From: Roseiarcus sp963775575
GTDB taxonomy: Bacteria > Pseudomonadota > Alphaproteobacteria > Rhizobiales > Beijerinckiaceae
Assembly: GCA_963775575.1 (NCBI GenBank)
Contig: CAVZJG010000002.1
Coordinates: 682,001 to 746,000 of the forward strand
Direction: 5' to 3'
DNA length: 64,000 bases
Notes under the pieces: model-generated
Database searches by the model: none
Told to the model about the DNA's origin: nothing
Seen by the model: only the letters and a program-made list of their open reading frames with translations
Shown: one piece after another, positions 25,912 through 35,158 of the stretch
Layout of the letters: the number at the start of each line of letters is the position of its first letter
Position numbering within the stretch: the first letter of the stretch is position 1
Translations under genes and position numbers: made by a program

Positions 25912-26014
25912 CGGCCTTTTCCGCCAAAACTCCGACGCCTGCGCGTTGTAAGGCGAGACGGCGGCGATGGAAACCTCGCAAATGCACGATGCCAACGCAA
26001 ACGCTTCGCCGGCT

Positions 26015-26965
26015 TCATCGCGGCTCGGCCGGCCCCAAAGGCACGATTCCCGTGGGATTGATAAACAGAAGGCTCTCGTAATAGTGGCGCTTGATGTGGA
26101 AGAGATCGATCGTCTCGGCGATTCCCGGCCAGGCGCGCAGTTCGCCGAGGTATCGCGTCAGATGGGGATAGTCGGCGATGCGCCGGAGGTTGCACTTGAA
26201 CAGCCCGACATAGACCGGATCGAAGCGCACCAGCGTCGTGAACAACCGCCAGTCGGCCTCGGTGATCCGGTCGCCGCAGAGGAAGCGCTTCTCGGCGAGG
26301 CGCGCCTCCAGCGCGTCGAGCGCCTCGAACAGCGCGACGACCGCCTCATCGTAAGCGGCCTGCTTGCCGGCGAAGCCGCAGCGATAGACGCCGTTGTTGA
26401 CGTTCGCGTAAATGCGCGCGTTGAGCGCGTCGATCTCGGCGCGCAGTTCGGCGGGATAGTAGTCGCCCGGCGTCGCGCCGAGCCGATCGAATGCCGAATT
26501 GAAGATGCGGATGATGTCCGCCGACTCGTTGTTGACGATCCGGCCGCGCGCCTTGTCGAACAGCACGGGCACGGTGACGCGGCCGGTGTAGCGAGGCCGC
26601 GAGGCCGTGTAGAGTTCATAGAGACGGCGCGCGCCGCGCACGGGATCGGGGATGACGCCGCGCCCCTCCGCGAACGTCCAACCCTCCTCGCCCATACGCC
26701 AATTGACCACCGACAGGCCGATCATCGCCTCGAGGCCCTTGAGCTTGCGAAAGATCAGCGTCCGGTGCGCCCACGGACAAGCGAGCGAGACGTAGAGGTG
26801 ATAGCGGCCGGCCTCGGCCGCGAATCCGCCCTCCCCCGTCGGCCCCGCCGACCCGTCCGCCGTCACCCAATCGCGGAACGCGGCGTCCGGCCGCACGAAA
26901 CGCCCCGACGCGTCCTTCGGGAACTCGCCGTCGGCGCGCCAGACGCCCTTCGCCAATATGCCCAT
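26015..26965 (-). CDS. Glutathionyl-hydroquinone reductase-like GST (Xi class)
   Basis: Omega/Xi-class glutathione transferase of 316 residues that would use glutathione to reduce glutathionyl-hydroquinones. The redox Cys lies in YVSLACPWAHRTLIFRKLKG; VNNESADIIRIFNSAFD and the C-terminal all-alpha domain (FLCGDRITEADWRLFTTLVR, YPHLTRYLGELR) are family signatures. The Met at 26965, with AAGGAG six bases upstream, is chosen; the frame runs 25 codons further without homology. Confidence 0.93.
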   Translation of the reverse strand: MGILAKGVWRADGEFPKDASGRFVRPDAAFRDWVTADGSAGPTGEGGFAAEAGRYHLYVSLACPWAHRTLIFRKLKGLEAMIGLSVVNWRMGEEGWTFAEGRGVIPDPVRGARRLYELYTASRPRYTGRVTVPVLFDKARGRIVNNESADIIRIFNSAFDRLGATPGDYYPAELRAEIDALNARIYANVNNGVYRCGFAGKQAAYDEAVVALFEALDALEARLAEKRFLCGDRITEADWRLFTTLVRFDPVYVGLFKCNLRRIADYPHLTRYLGELRAWPGIAETIDLFHIKRHYYESLLFINPTGIVPLGPAEPR

Positions 26966-27003
26966 CGCCTGCTCCTTGCCGCCGATCTTCGCGATGACGC
27001 GGG

Positions 27004-27741
27004 TTACGACCGCGCGAGCTTCTGCGCGCTCGCCAGCCATTGCCGCTGGCTGTTACGCACATGCGCGGGGGCGCGGCCGAGCGTCCGCACGACGTCCTCG
27101 GCGAGAGCGCGCGCCTCGCCGTCGCGACCGAGCCTTTGCAGCAATTGCGCCTGGCGCACCCGCGGCTCGGCTCCAGGAAAATACTGGCCGACGGCGGCGT
27201 AATCGGCGAGCGCTTCGTCGTTGCGCCCTTCCCTTTCCAGCGCCATCGCATAGAGCAGATGGCCATCCGCCGATCGATAATCCGGCCAGCGCCGTTCGAG
27301 TTCGTCGAGCGTCGCCAGCGCCGCGCCCGCGCCGCCGAGGCCATATTCCGCGCGCGCCTTGCCGAGCATGAAGCCGGGCTCCTCGCCGAGCGGCTTCGCA
27401 AGGATCGCGTCGTATTGCGCCAGCGCTTCCTCGTATTTGCCGAGCGTCAGGCATTCCCCAGCCAACGCCGAGCGATTGGCGATGGTGTCGACGATTTCGA
27501 GCTCTTCCTGCAATTGCCGGTAGCGGCCGGTCGGATTCATCGCGCCCGCGATCTGCTGGCGCGTGCGCCGAACCTTATGGGAGCCGAACCATTCGGGAAG
27601 CAGCTCGACGACGACATAGGCGAGCGCGCCGATCCCGGGCAGGAACAAGATGATGAAACCCCAGGGCATGAAGCGCCCGGTCTTGGCCGCGTGCACGATC
27701 AACGCGATGTTGAGAACGGCGACGATGATCCAGGTCGGCAA
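27004..27741 (-). CDS. Membrane-anchored TPR protein
   Basis: Protein of 245 residues. The N-terminus has two hydrophobic segments (about 4-20 and 28-48, with PWGFIILFLPGIGALAYVVV resembling the PLDc_N-type anchor), then about four tetratricopeptide-like helical pairs (LGKYEEALAQYDAIL, GREGRNDEAL-like spacing). It probably sits in the inner membrane with the TPR part cytoplasmic, as a scaffold; the partner is unknown. It precedes the GST gene by 38 bases on the same strand. Confidence 0.78.
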   Translation of the reverse strand: MPTWIIVAVLNIALIVHAAKTGRFMPWGFIILFLPGIGALAYVVVELLPEWFGSHKVRRTRQQIAGAMNPTGRYRQLQEELEIVDTIANRSALAGECLTLGKYEEALAQYDAILAKPLGEEPGFMLGKARAEYGLGGAGAALATLDELERRWPDYRSADGHLLYAMALEREGRNDEALADYAAVGQYFPGAEPRVRQAQLLQRLGRDGEARALAEDVVRTLGRAPAHVRNSQRQWLASAQKLARS

Positions 27742-27859
27742 GAGTCGGCTCCAGTTGTGGGTGGACGCGGCGGGAACGGGAACTGAGGCCTCCGACTTCC
27801 CGGGCGGCGGCAGGATTAAACAACCTCGGCGCGCGTTTGTCCAACCTTTCGCGCCGCCC

Positions 27860-29959
27860 TCACCCTGCCTCCATCAGCGGCGCCGCCTCGTCGCGCTCGA
27901 AGAGGTAGAGCAGCAAGCGCAATCCGCGGTTCTCCTCGCCGCTGAGGCGCTCGCTCGCCGCCAGCGCCGCCTCCGCCTGATTGCGCGCGAGGCGCAGCAG
28001 CGCGCCATGGACCTCGAGCCGCGCGAGGCGGAAGCCCGGAACGCCGGCCTGCCGCGCGCCGAGCACGTCGCCTTCGCCGCGCAGCCGCAGGTCCTCTTCG
28101 GCGATGCGGAAGCCGTCATCGGTCTCGCGCAGGATCTCGATGCGCGCGCGCGCCGCCTCGCCGAGCGGCCCCTTGTAGAGCATCAGGCAGGAGGAGCGGC
28201 CGGCGCCGCGCCCGACCCGGCCGCGCAATTGGTGCAATTGCGCCAGGCCGAAGCGCTCGGCGTGCTCGATCACCATGATCGTCGCCTCCGGCACGTCGAC
28301 GCCGACCTCGACGACGGTGGTGGCGACCAGCGCTTTGATTTCGCCGCGCTGGAAGCGCTCCATCGCCGCGTCCCTCTCCGGCCCCTTCATGCGGCCGTGC
28401 GCCAGCCCCACCGCATCGCCGAAAAATTGGCGAAGCGCCGCGGCGCGCTCCTCCGCCGCCGCGACGTCGAGCGCCTCGCTCTCCTCGACCAGCGGGCAAA
28501 TCCAATAGGCGCGGGCGCCGCCGGCGATGGCGCGCCCGATCCCGGCGACGACCTCGTCGATTCGCTCCAACGGAATCGCGCGCGTGTCGATCGGCAGGCG
28601 GCCGGGCGGCTTTTCCATCAACGCCGAAACGTCCATGTCGCCGAAATAGGCGAGCACCAGCGTGCGCGGAATCGGCGTCGCGGTCATCACCAAGAGATCG
28701 ACCGCCTCGCCCTTGCCGGCGAATGCGAGGCGCTGATGCACGCCGAAGCGATGCTGCTCGTCGACCACCGCGAAGCCGAGATCGCGGAACGCCACGCTTT
28801 CCTGGAATAGCGCATGGGTGCCGACGACGATGTCGATTTCGCCCGCCGCCAGTGCCGCGAGCCCCTGGCGGCGCTCCGGCGCCTTGTCGCGGCCGGTCAT
28901 CAGCGCGATGCGCAGCCCGGCGGCGGCGGCGAGCGGGCGCATGCGGTCGAAATGCTGGCGGGCGAGAATTTCCGTCGGCGCCATCAGCGCCGCCTGCCGG
29001 CCGGCTTCCACGACGTCGGCCATCGCGATCAGCGCGACGATCGTCTTGCCCGAGCCGACGTCGCCCTGCAGCAGGCGAATCATGCGCTTGGGCTGGCCGA
29101 GATCGGCGCGAATTTCCGCCGACGCCTGCGCCTGCGACCGCGTAAGTTCGAACGGCAGCGCGGCGACGATTTTTCCCGCCAAGCGCCCGGCGCTGACGTG
29201 CGCGCGCCCCACGGCGCCGCGCATGCGCGCGCGCACCAGCAACAGCGCGAGCTGGTTGGCGAGCAGTTCGTCGTAGGCGAGCCGGGTCGCGGCCGGGCCG
29301 GCCGGGTCGACGTCGCCGGGCGCGCTCGGGGCGTGCATGGCGGCGAGCGCAGCCGCGAAGCTCGGCGCGTTCAGCCGGCGCATGGTGGCCTCGTCGATCC
29401 ATTCGGGCAGGCGCGGCAGCCGCGCCAGTGCGCCTTGCGCGGCCTTGGCGACCACGCGCGGGTAAAGCCCCTCGGTGAGGCCGTAGACCGGTTCGACCGC
29501 CGGCATCCTCGCCAGCTCCTCGGCGTCCATCACCCGATCGGGGTGGACCATCTGCAGACGGCCGTCCCACATTTCGAGCTTGCCCGACACCCAGCGCGTC
29601 GCGCCGACCGGCAGGCGCTTCTTGATCCATTCGACGTTGGCGAGGAAGAACACCAGCTCGACGTCGCCGGTGTCGTCCTCGACCAGCACCTTGTAGGGCG
29701 CCTTGGAGCGCGGGCTCGGCGGCGGGCGGTGCTCGACGACGCGCGCTTCGAGCGTCGCGATGACGTCGCGCTCCGCGTCGCGAATTTTCGGCCGCGCGCG
29801 CCGGTCGAGCGCCGCGTAGGGCAGATGGAACAACACGTCGACGACGCGCGCGCCCCGCGAACGGTCGAGCAATTTGTCGAACAGCTTGGCGTTCTTCGGG
29901 CCGACGCCGGGAAGCGAGCCGGCCGGGGCGAACAGAGGGTCGAGCAAGGCGGGGCGCAT
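27860..29959 (-). CDS. recG: ATP-dependent DNA helicase RecG
   Basis: Branch-migrating helicase that reverses replication forks and processes Holliday junctions. 699 residues, full length. N-terminal wedge/OB domain (PLFAPAGSLPGVGPKNAKLF, DDTGDVELVFF), then motor motifs LLQGDVGSGKTIVALIAM, VVDEQHRFGVHQR, MTATPIPRTLVLAYFGDMD and QLRGRVGRGAGRSSC. The C-terminus is normal. Upstream of it on the same strand is an exported protein gene (30032-30643). Confidence 0.97.
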   Translation of the reverse strand: MRPALLDPLFAPAGSLPGVGPKNAKLFDKLLDRSRGARVVDVLFHLPYAALDRRARPKIRDAERDVIATLEARVVEHRPPPSPRSKAPYKVLVEDDTGDVELVFFLANVEWIKKRLPVGATRWVSGKLEMWDGRLQMVHPDRVMDAEELARMPAVEPVYGLTEGLYPRVVAKAAQGALARLPRLPEWIDEATMRRLNAPSFAAALAAMHAPSAPGDVDPAGPAATRLAYDELLANQLALLLVRARMRGAVGRAHVSAGRLAGKIVAALPFELTRSQAQASAEIRADLGQPKRMIRLLQGDVGSGKTIVALIAMADVVEAGRQAALMAPTEILARQHFDRMRPLAAAAGLRIALMTGRDKAPERRQGLAALAAGEIDIVVGTHALFQESVAFRDLGFAVVDEQHRFGVHQRLAFAGKGEAVDLLVMTATPIPRTLVLAYFGDMDVSALMEKPPGRLPIDTRAIPLERIDEVVAGIGRAIAGGARAYWICPLVEESEALDVAAAEERAAALRQFFGDAVGLAHGRMKGPERDAAMERFQRGEIKALVATTVVEVGVDVPEATIMVIEHAERFGLAQLHQLRGRVGRGAGRSSCLMLYKGPLGEAARARIEILRETDDGFRIAEEDLRLRGEGDVLGARQAGVPGFRLARLEVHGALLRLARNQAEAALAASERLSGEENRGLRLLLYLFERDEAAPLMEAG

Positions 29960-30031
29960 CGCGCCTTATACGCGCCGAGCGAGCCGGCGCGAAAGACCTC
30001 GGATTTGACCGGCGAAGGAGAAGGAGCCGCC

Positions 30032-30643
30032 TCACATCGGCGGCGTCAGCCCGTCCTTGCCCACCAGAACCCGCGCCGCGTCGTAGGCGCCGTCGGCCGC
30101 CTTGACCGCACGGGCGACGATCGCCGCGCCGACCTTCAGGTCGTCGCGCGCGCCCGGCGCCAACGCGACGATCGGGGTCGTCTTGCCGATGACGATGGTC
30201 TGCTCGCCGCCCTGGTAAGTCACCGTCAGTCGCGGTCCGTCGACGCTGTCGATCCTCGCGGCGACGTCGCCGTTGGTCATGGTGCTTCCCGGCGCCAGGT
30301 CGAACGGGCGGAAACCTTCGCCGACGCCGCGCATCGACTCGGGAAAGATGTGCGCCTCCAGCGCGTTCTGCACGCCCCCGGCGTCGGGCATAGCCGCGAC
30401 GCCGATGAACAAGCCGGGCCTGACGTCGGCGAGCGCAGCGGGAACGACCAGCGTGACGGACGTCGTCGGCTCCAACCGGACCGTCGCCGCCTCGCCCGAA
30501 CGCGTGCGCACGCTCAGGCTCGCCCCCCCATCGGCGACCGCCTCGATCGTCCCGCGAACGGCGACCGGCGGCGCCGGTTGGGCGTGTGCGGCGCCGGTGA
30601 ACAACAAAACCAACGCGGCAGCGGCAAATCGCGAAATCGTCAT
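30032..30643 (-). CDS. Exported hypothetical protein
   Basis: Protein of 203 residues with a signal peptide (1-21, ending GAAHA). The mature part is beta-rich with repeated motifs of the OB-like kind (VRGTIEAVADGGASLSVRTR, VDGPRLTVTYQGGEQTIVI), reminiscent of DUF5666-type exported proteins, though I would not assign it. The ATG at 30643 is chosen for its GGGGAGG site and the signal peptide; the frame opens further upstream into the TTGGAAA repeat, which is not coding for this protein. Confidence 0.7.
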   Translation of the reverse strand: MTISRFAAAALVLLFTGAAHAQPAPPVAVRGTIEAVADGGASLSVRTRSGEAATVRLEPTTSVTLVVPAALADVRPGLFIGVAAMPDAGGVQNALEAHIFPESMRGVGEGFRPFDLAPGSTMTNGDVAARIDSVDGPRLTVTYQGGEQTIVIGKTTPIVALAPGARDDLKVGAAIVARAVKAADGAYDAARVLVGKDGLTPPM

Positions 30644-31285
30644 CGCATCCTCCCCTTTGTACGGAGCGGCGTCCGGGCGCAGGCTCGCGCGCAAGCCGGG
30701 CGATTTTCTGGCCAAAGCGCGCCCCCCGGCGACCGCCAACAAGGGGAATTGATCGCCTGTCATCGCAATCCCGTAATCCCATTGGGGATTGAGGTTCCTA
30801 TCGCCGTGACCCCAAGCTTTTCCACGCTTTTCCAAGGATTTCCAAACTTTTCCAAGGAAATTCCAAGGAAATTCCAAACTTTTCCAAGGATTTCCAAACT
30901 TTTTCCTTGGCCGTTTCGAGGGAAATCAAGGGGTTGTCGGTCGGTCGAGCCGGAATCGCGTCTTCTCCAATTTTTGCCTCGTCTCGGCCGCGACGGGCGG
31001 CCCGGCGATACGCTGCCGAAGGCGCTCGCGATTCAATATAGCGCGAATTCCGATTATCGGAAAGAAATTGTCGCGACAATTTTCCGGAAGCGGCCTCGGG
31101 GCGAGCGCGGCGGCACATGCGCGAACGCGAAAGCCGACCGCCGCGACGCCGGCGCCGTGCAACTTCGGCAGAGAGCGCCGTCGAGGGGCGGGGCGGCCCG
31201 ATCGAGAAAGTCTGGCGTCGACTGCGGGCCGTGAAATTCGGCAATTCGTACCCCGTCCCCGTCAGCCCATTGTCAAATGCGCCTA
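30644..31285. other. Intergenic region, 640 bases
   Basis: Between the exported protein gene and the IS630 left end. It contains the TTGGAAA repeat (copy B), a short palindrome TTGTCGCGACAA near 31066-31077, and an AT-richer patch around 31030-31085. No supported gene. Confidence 0.5.
30812..30935 (-). repeat. Phased TTGGAAA repeat, copy B
   Basis: Minus-strand counterpart of 21121-21245, with TTGGAA(A/T) units at 10-12 base spacing and a matching lead-in over about 55 bases. An open frame through it encodes ISLETAKEKVWKSLEK, where copy A gives ISLETAKENVWKSLEK. Both copies lie in spacers next to repair genes (mfd, and recG one gene away). Confidence 0.7.
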
Positions 31286-32458
31286 GTGTCCCGATCGAGA
31301 AATACGTGCGATCATTCGCCTGCTGATTTGCGGAGGGATGATCGATGGGAAAGCGGGCGGCTAGGATTCGTCTGACGGACGACGAGCGCACTGAACTGGA
31401 AAGCCTGGCGTCGCGTCGTCGGACGGCGCAGGGTTTGGCTCAGCGCGCGCGGATCATATTGTTGGCGGCGCGAGACGCCGAGAACCTGACGATTTGTCAG
31501 CAGTTGGGGGTGGCGCCCAATACCGTCGGCAAGTGGCGACGGCGGTTTGCCGAACGTCGTGTCGAGGGACTGCTGGACGAGCCGCGCCCTGGAGCCCCGC
31601 GACGGATCAGCGACATGGAGATCGCTGAAACGATTCGCCTGACCCTGGAGACGACGCCGGAGAACGCGACCCACTGGAGTCTTCGATCGATGGCGCGCGC
31701 CGTCGGGTTTGCGCCTTCGACGATCCATCGGATTTGGCAGGCGTTCAACCTTCAACCGCATCGCACCAAGACGTTCAAGCTTTCGAGCGACCCGCTCTTT
31801 GTCGAGAAAGTTCGCGATATCGTCGGACTGTACTTGGCCCCGCCCGAGCGGGCCATCGTTCTCTGCGTCGATGAAAAGAGCCATATCCAGGCGTTGGACC
31901 GGACTCAGCCTCTACTTCCCCTGCGCCCCGGTCAGGTCGAGCGGCGCACGCATGACTACACGCGCCATGGAACCCTCTCCCTGTTCGCCGCCCTCGACAC
32001 CGCCACCGGCAAAGTGATCGGGCGATGCTATCCGCGCCACCGCGGACGCGAATTCTTGAGCTTCCTGCGCGAGATCGAACGCAACGTTCCAAGCGATCTC
32101 GATATCCACCTCGTCATGGACAACTACGCCACCCACAAGAACCCCGGCGATCCGGAAATGGCTCGGCGCACGGCCGCGATGGCGCGTCCATTTCACGCCG
32201 ACATCGAGTTCTTGGATCAATCAGGTCGAGCAATTCTTCGCCGACATCACCGATCGCCAAATACGGCGAGGCGTCCACCGCTCCACCGTCGAATTGGAAG
32301 CCGCCATCCGCGCTTACATCGAGGCCGTCAATTGCAATCCAAGGCCCTTCCGATGGACAAAATCCGCAGACGATATCCTCGCCAGCATAAAGCGCTTCTG
32401 CTTGAAAACCCTCACCATCGCACAAGCCCAAATCGCAGCTAACTCGGAATCAGGACAC
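31286..32458. mobile_element. IS630-family insertion sequence
   Basis: 1,173-bp element with imperfect inverted ends (left GTGTCCCGATCGAG, right GTGTCCTGATTCCGAG read inward) flanked by the dinucleotide TA on both sides (31284-31285 and 32459-32460), the target duplication typical of IS630. It holds a single transposase gene, frameshifted. It is inserted within the last codons of the small gene at 32439-32663. Confidence 0.92.
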
Positions 32459-32461
32459 TAG
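31345..32461 (+). pseudogene. IS630 transposase, frameshifted
   Basis: The N-terminal HTH region (LTICQQLGVAPNTVGKWRRR) and the first two catalytic Asp residues (IVLCVDEKSHIQ; IHLVMDNYATHK) lie in the frame starting at 31345. The catalytic Glu (SSSWINQVEQFFADI) and the C-terminus lie in the +1 frame, which ends with a TAG formed at the IS border (32459-32461). The shift maps to a CCCC run at 32142-32145 and looks like a one-base insertion. Read in the first frame the protein has no catalytic Glu. A programmed +1 shift is possible but there is no obvious signal. Confidence 0.88.
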
Positions 32462-32663
32462 TGATAGCGGGCAGTGGCGGTTCAGGCTTAAGGCTGTACC
32501 TTTTCTCGTTGCCGCGCCCGTCGTACCCCCGCCTATCGATCTTGCCGTCATCTGCCAAGCGGTTCAAAGTATCTCTGACGCGAGCTTCCAGCCGCTCGGT
32601 AATTTGCCGAGGGTTGCCTTCCCCATGCTCAAGCGCTTTTAATAGGGCCTCTTCCAAGGTCAC
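32439..32663 (-). CDS. Small HTH-like protein, C-terminus rewritten by IS630
   Basis: Product of 74 residues with a winged-helix look: NPRQITERLEARVRDTLNRL then DDGKIDRRGYDGRGNEKRY, resembling a recognition helix and wing. The stop and last residues (SVLIPS) come from the IS630 end. Removing the IS and one TA copy would restore the ending AIT-RRI-stop (stop at 31273-31275), so the change is small and the protein may still work. Its ATG overlaps the stop of the upstream gene by 4 bases. Family not recognised. Confidence 0.65.
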   Translation of the reverse strand: MTLEEALLKALEHGEGNPRQITERLEARVRDTLNRLADDGKIDRRGYDGRGNEKRYSLKPEPPLPAITSVLIPS

Positions 32664-32848
32664 GCGCGCCTCCTACTTTCCGCTTTCATGATTTGTGATT
32701 CGATTTCGGCGATCCTCCGTCGAATGCCGATCTCACGATTCTCGAAGGAACCGCCTAGCGAATGTTTGCCGGATTCGATATCGGCAAGCATGGCTTTTTT
32801 GTCGGCCAAGTCCGCCTTGAGGGCCTCAATATCGGGTGGGTGTTGCAT
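32660..32848 (-). CDS. Small coiled-coil protein
   Basis: Charged, helical protein of 62 residues from the Met at 32848 (IEALKADLADKKAMLADIES, RRRIAEIESQIMKAESR), probably a coiled coil. The frame opens as far as 32929. It is coupled by a 4-base overlap to the HTH-like gene downstream, so the two likely form a small operon. Function unknown. Confidence 0.6.
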   Translation of the reverse strand: MQHPPDIEALKADLADKKAMLADIESGKHSLGGSFENREIGIRRRIAEIESQIMKAESRRRA

Positions 32849-33004
32849 GACTCGCCATTCCTGCTTTCCGCTAAGCATAGCAGGGAGATTGGGGTGACGC
32901 GAACGCGCGTCAAGCCCCTTGGATTTCAAACTAAGACACTACCAGAATTTGCAACTAACTGCATAACATGGTCCGGGCTATTCTGATCGGCACTACAGTT
33001 GGAA

Positions 33005-34519
33005 TTACGAACCCGGAAGATCCTTAAGTCCGCCGTTCACGAGGTCAGACCAGAATTGAGGCGAATTTACCTTGTCCATTAACGCCCGCGTCTCTTGCAT
33101 AGACCTGGACGCTTTCAGAAGTCGTAACGCTTCGGCCGCGACCTCCTCGAACAGCGGCCCTATCTCGATACTCGGAACGCCTGGCACGGACAGCCGTCGG
33201 GCGAACTCATCAGCCAACTGAGTAAGGGGAAAGACGTGCTGCTCGTAAAATCGAACTGCTTCAACCGCAGCAACTGCCAAAGGTTTATTCTGATAGTGAT
33301 CTAATGTCTCTTCCGTATCCTTTTTGTTAGTGAAAGTCTCCTCAACAAACTTATCGACACCCGCTTTCAGTTCCGAACGGGCATTATTTGAATAAACCTG
33401 ATCAACAGCGTCCTTTACGATAGCAGCGCGAACAAACACCATCTCGCAGGTCGCAACCGCGTTTGGAACCTCGTACTCCCGCAACTTACACACATCGCGC
33501 CAGCACTCGTCCGGGTCTAGCAATATCCTAGCTAGTGTTTGCCCCACTCCGACAAAGTCAATAGTGGCCTTTTCTGTAATCTTTGGAGCACACCTTTCGT
33601 GCAATACTCCGTATGTTGACTGATGAGCGTCTGGACGTTTAAACCTACCGCGTTCAATCGCCTCATGTACTTCCTTCGGCCGCATTTTCACGCCAATAGA
33701 ACGATCATAGGTTCTCGAAATCGCGTCCATCAGTTGATCGGGAAAACTAGCCACGAATTCATTCGTTCCAAATAGGATGCTCTTCCGGTCCTTGCCGGTG
33801 GCCATCTGATAACCCGGCGGGCTCACACGAGACTTCCGTGGGTGATACATGTCAAAAAATAGAAAATCCCAAACGGCCCCGTCAAAGCTTACTATTTCAA
33901 ATACATCAATTCCTCGAATGGAACCCAAGCGATGAAACATTATTGGCGTGTTGGCTGGGGCGACGCGAAGGTTTGAAAGATAGATCAACTCTCCAATCGG
34001 GCCATTAACTGGTATGGGATTGCTGAGGCGCGTGCCGAACTCGCCAGTGGCTCCCGCAACTTCGTCACACGACGCGCCTCCTAATACCTGCGAGCGAAAC
34101 GGCTCCGCCAATCGGTCCGTCTGAGCTTTCTCATTCTGAAAAAAGAAATCAAGCTTCTCGAAAACAGCTCGAACCTCGGGAGAAAAACCTCCTGCGGGTG
34201 AGGATTGACCGCCTTGATTGTCTTCAGTGCCATTTGAGTCGCTTGCCTTGTCGTTTGCGGGCGAATGATTTCGAAATCCTTCAACGATCCAGCCAACCAT
34301 GAAGAACAGTACAACCGCGCCAACGGGTACTGTGATCAGCGCGAGAAAATCGCTCTGCATTTTGTAATGGTAGTGATCAGAGTCATAATCGATCTTATAC
34401 AAGAACCACAAAATCCATGGTATTGAGACACCAACGTATAATCGCAGGAGGCCCCTGCGTATATTAAGTGGCAATTTCGACCAATACTTCACTCCGAAGG
34501 CTCCCAAATCAAAGGGCAA
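33005..34519 (-). CDS. Membrane protein of unknown function
   Basis: Protein of 504 residues, unrecognised. Two hydrophobic segments near the N-terminus (about 30-42 and 57-79) anchor it; a Ser/Asn/Gly-rich linker follows (about 85-110), then a large soluble domain. A striking segment is IMFHRLGSIRGIDVFEIVSFDG with DFLFFDMYHPRKSRVSPPGY after it. The C-terminal third is helical. Base composition is lower in GC than nearly everything else in the window, suggesting acquisition. Neighbours are mobile or repeat DNA, which gives no functional hint. Confidence 0.8.
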   Translation of the reverse strand: MPFDLGAFGVKYWSKLPLNIRRGLLRLYVGVSIPWILWFLYKIDYDSDHYHYKMQSDFLALITVPVGAVVLFFMVGWIVEGFRNHSPANDKASDSNGTEDNQGGQSSPAGGFSPEVRAVFEKLDFFFQNEKAQTDRLAEPFRSQVLGGASCDEVAGATGEFGTRLSNPIPVNGPIGELIYLSNLRVAPANTPIMFHRLGSIRGIDVFEIVSFDGAVWDFLFFDMYHPRKSRVSPPGYQMATGKDRKSILFGTNEFVASFPDQLMDAISRTYDRSIGVKMRPKEVHEAIERGRFKRPDAHQSTYGVLHERCAPKITEKATIDFVGVGQTLARILLDPDECWRDVCKLREYEVPNAVATCEMVFVRAAIVKDAVDQVYSNNARSELKAGVDKFVEETFTNKKDTEETLDHYQNKPLAVAAVEAVRFYEQHVFPLTQLADEFARRLSVPGVPSIEIGPLFEEVAAEALRLLKASRSMQETRALMDKVNSPQFWSDLVNGGLKDLPGS

Positions 34520-34544
34520 TGAATGTAAGGCAACTCACCCTTGA

Positions 34545-34911
34545 ATTACGGAATTACGGTGGGCATTTCGGGGACATGAATACGAATTGCCCTATTTGTC
34601 TGGCCAGCCAGATATTTCCGTCAGTGGCGCGCCCACGAACTCTTGCGATAGGTCGATGTCGGCACGATCGCGATCCCGCCGACCCACCGCGCCGTCGACC
34701 TCATGGATACAAGAATTCCGAAGCCGCGAGGCTGTCAAGGGGCGGAGCCCGCCTGCGGCGGCGCGCGGAACGCGCGCCCTTGACAGCCTCGCGGCTTCGG
34801 AAAGAAGAGGCTTCCATGAGGTCGACGGCGCTCCCTGCCGAACTTGGCGGCGATTACGTTCGCGCCGCCGCACGGTTTGCCGGTTTCGGTTTACGGTATA
34901 CGCGGACGTGA
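34545..34911. repeat. ~365-bp direct repeat, copy 1, with large hairpin
   Basis: Matches 37851-38215 in direct orientation with over 90% identity by eye. Inside, two nested inverted repeats form one long cruciform: outer arms of 17 bp (34691-34707 and 34813-34829) and perfect inner arms of 26 bp (34716-34741 and 34777-34802). The left end carries TTACGG runs. No conserved gene; frames across it are shadows. Confidence 0.9.
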
Positions 34912-35158
34912 ACTTCGAATTGGGGATTTATGGCCGTCCGCGCTGCGCGCAGTTTTGAACAAATCGTGTGGTGACCCCTAGTGTGTTCGGATCGAAAGCG
35001 ACACCGCATTGATGACGGCCTGCGCAGTTTCTTCCGCGATATGCGCAAGCTCGTATATTGGCCGATCCTTCGGATAGCGCGCGCTGCTGTCCAAATGCAC
35101 AGGCCCTAAAATATCAAGGCCGCAAGCCGAAGCTCACCCCGCACCAGAAGCGCGGCGG

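Noticed and set aside
34592..34873. Frames across the 365-bp direct repeat
   Set aside because: They exist in several phases on both strands because of the palindromes; changes between the two repeat copies do not favour any one frame.
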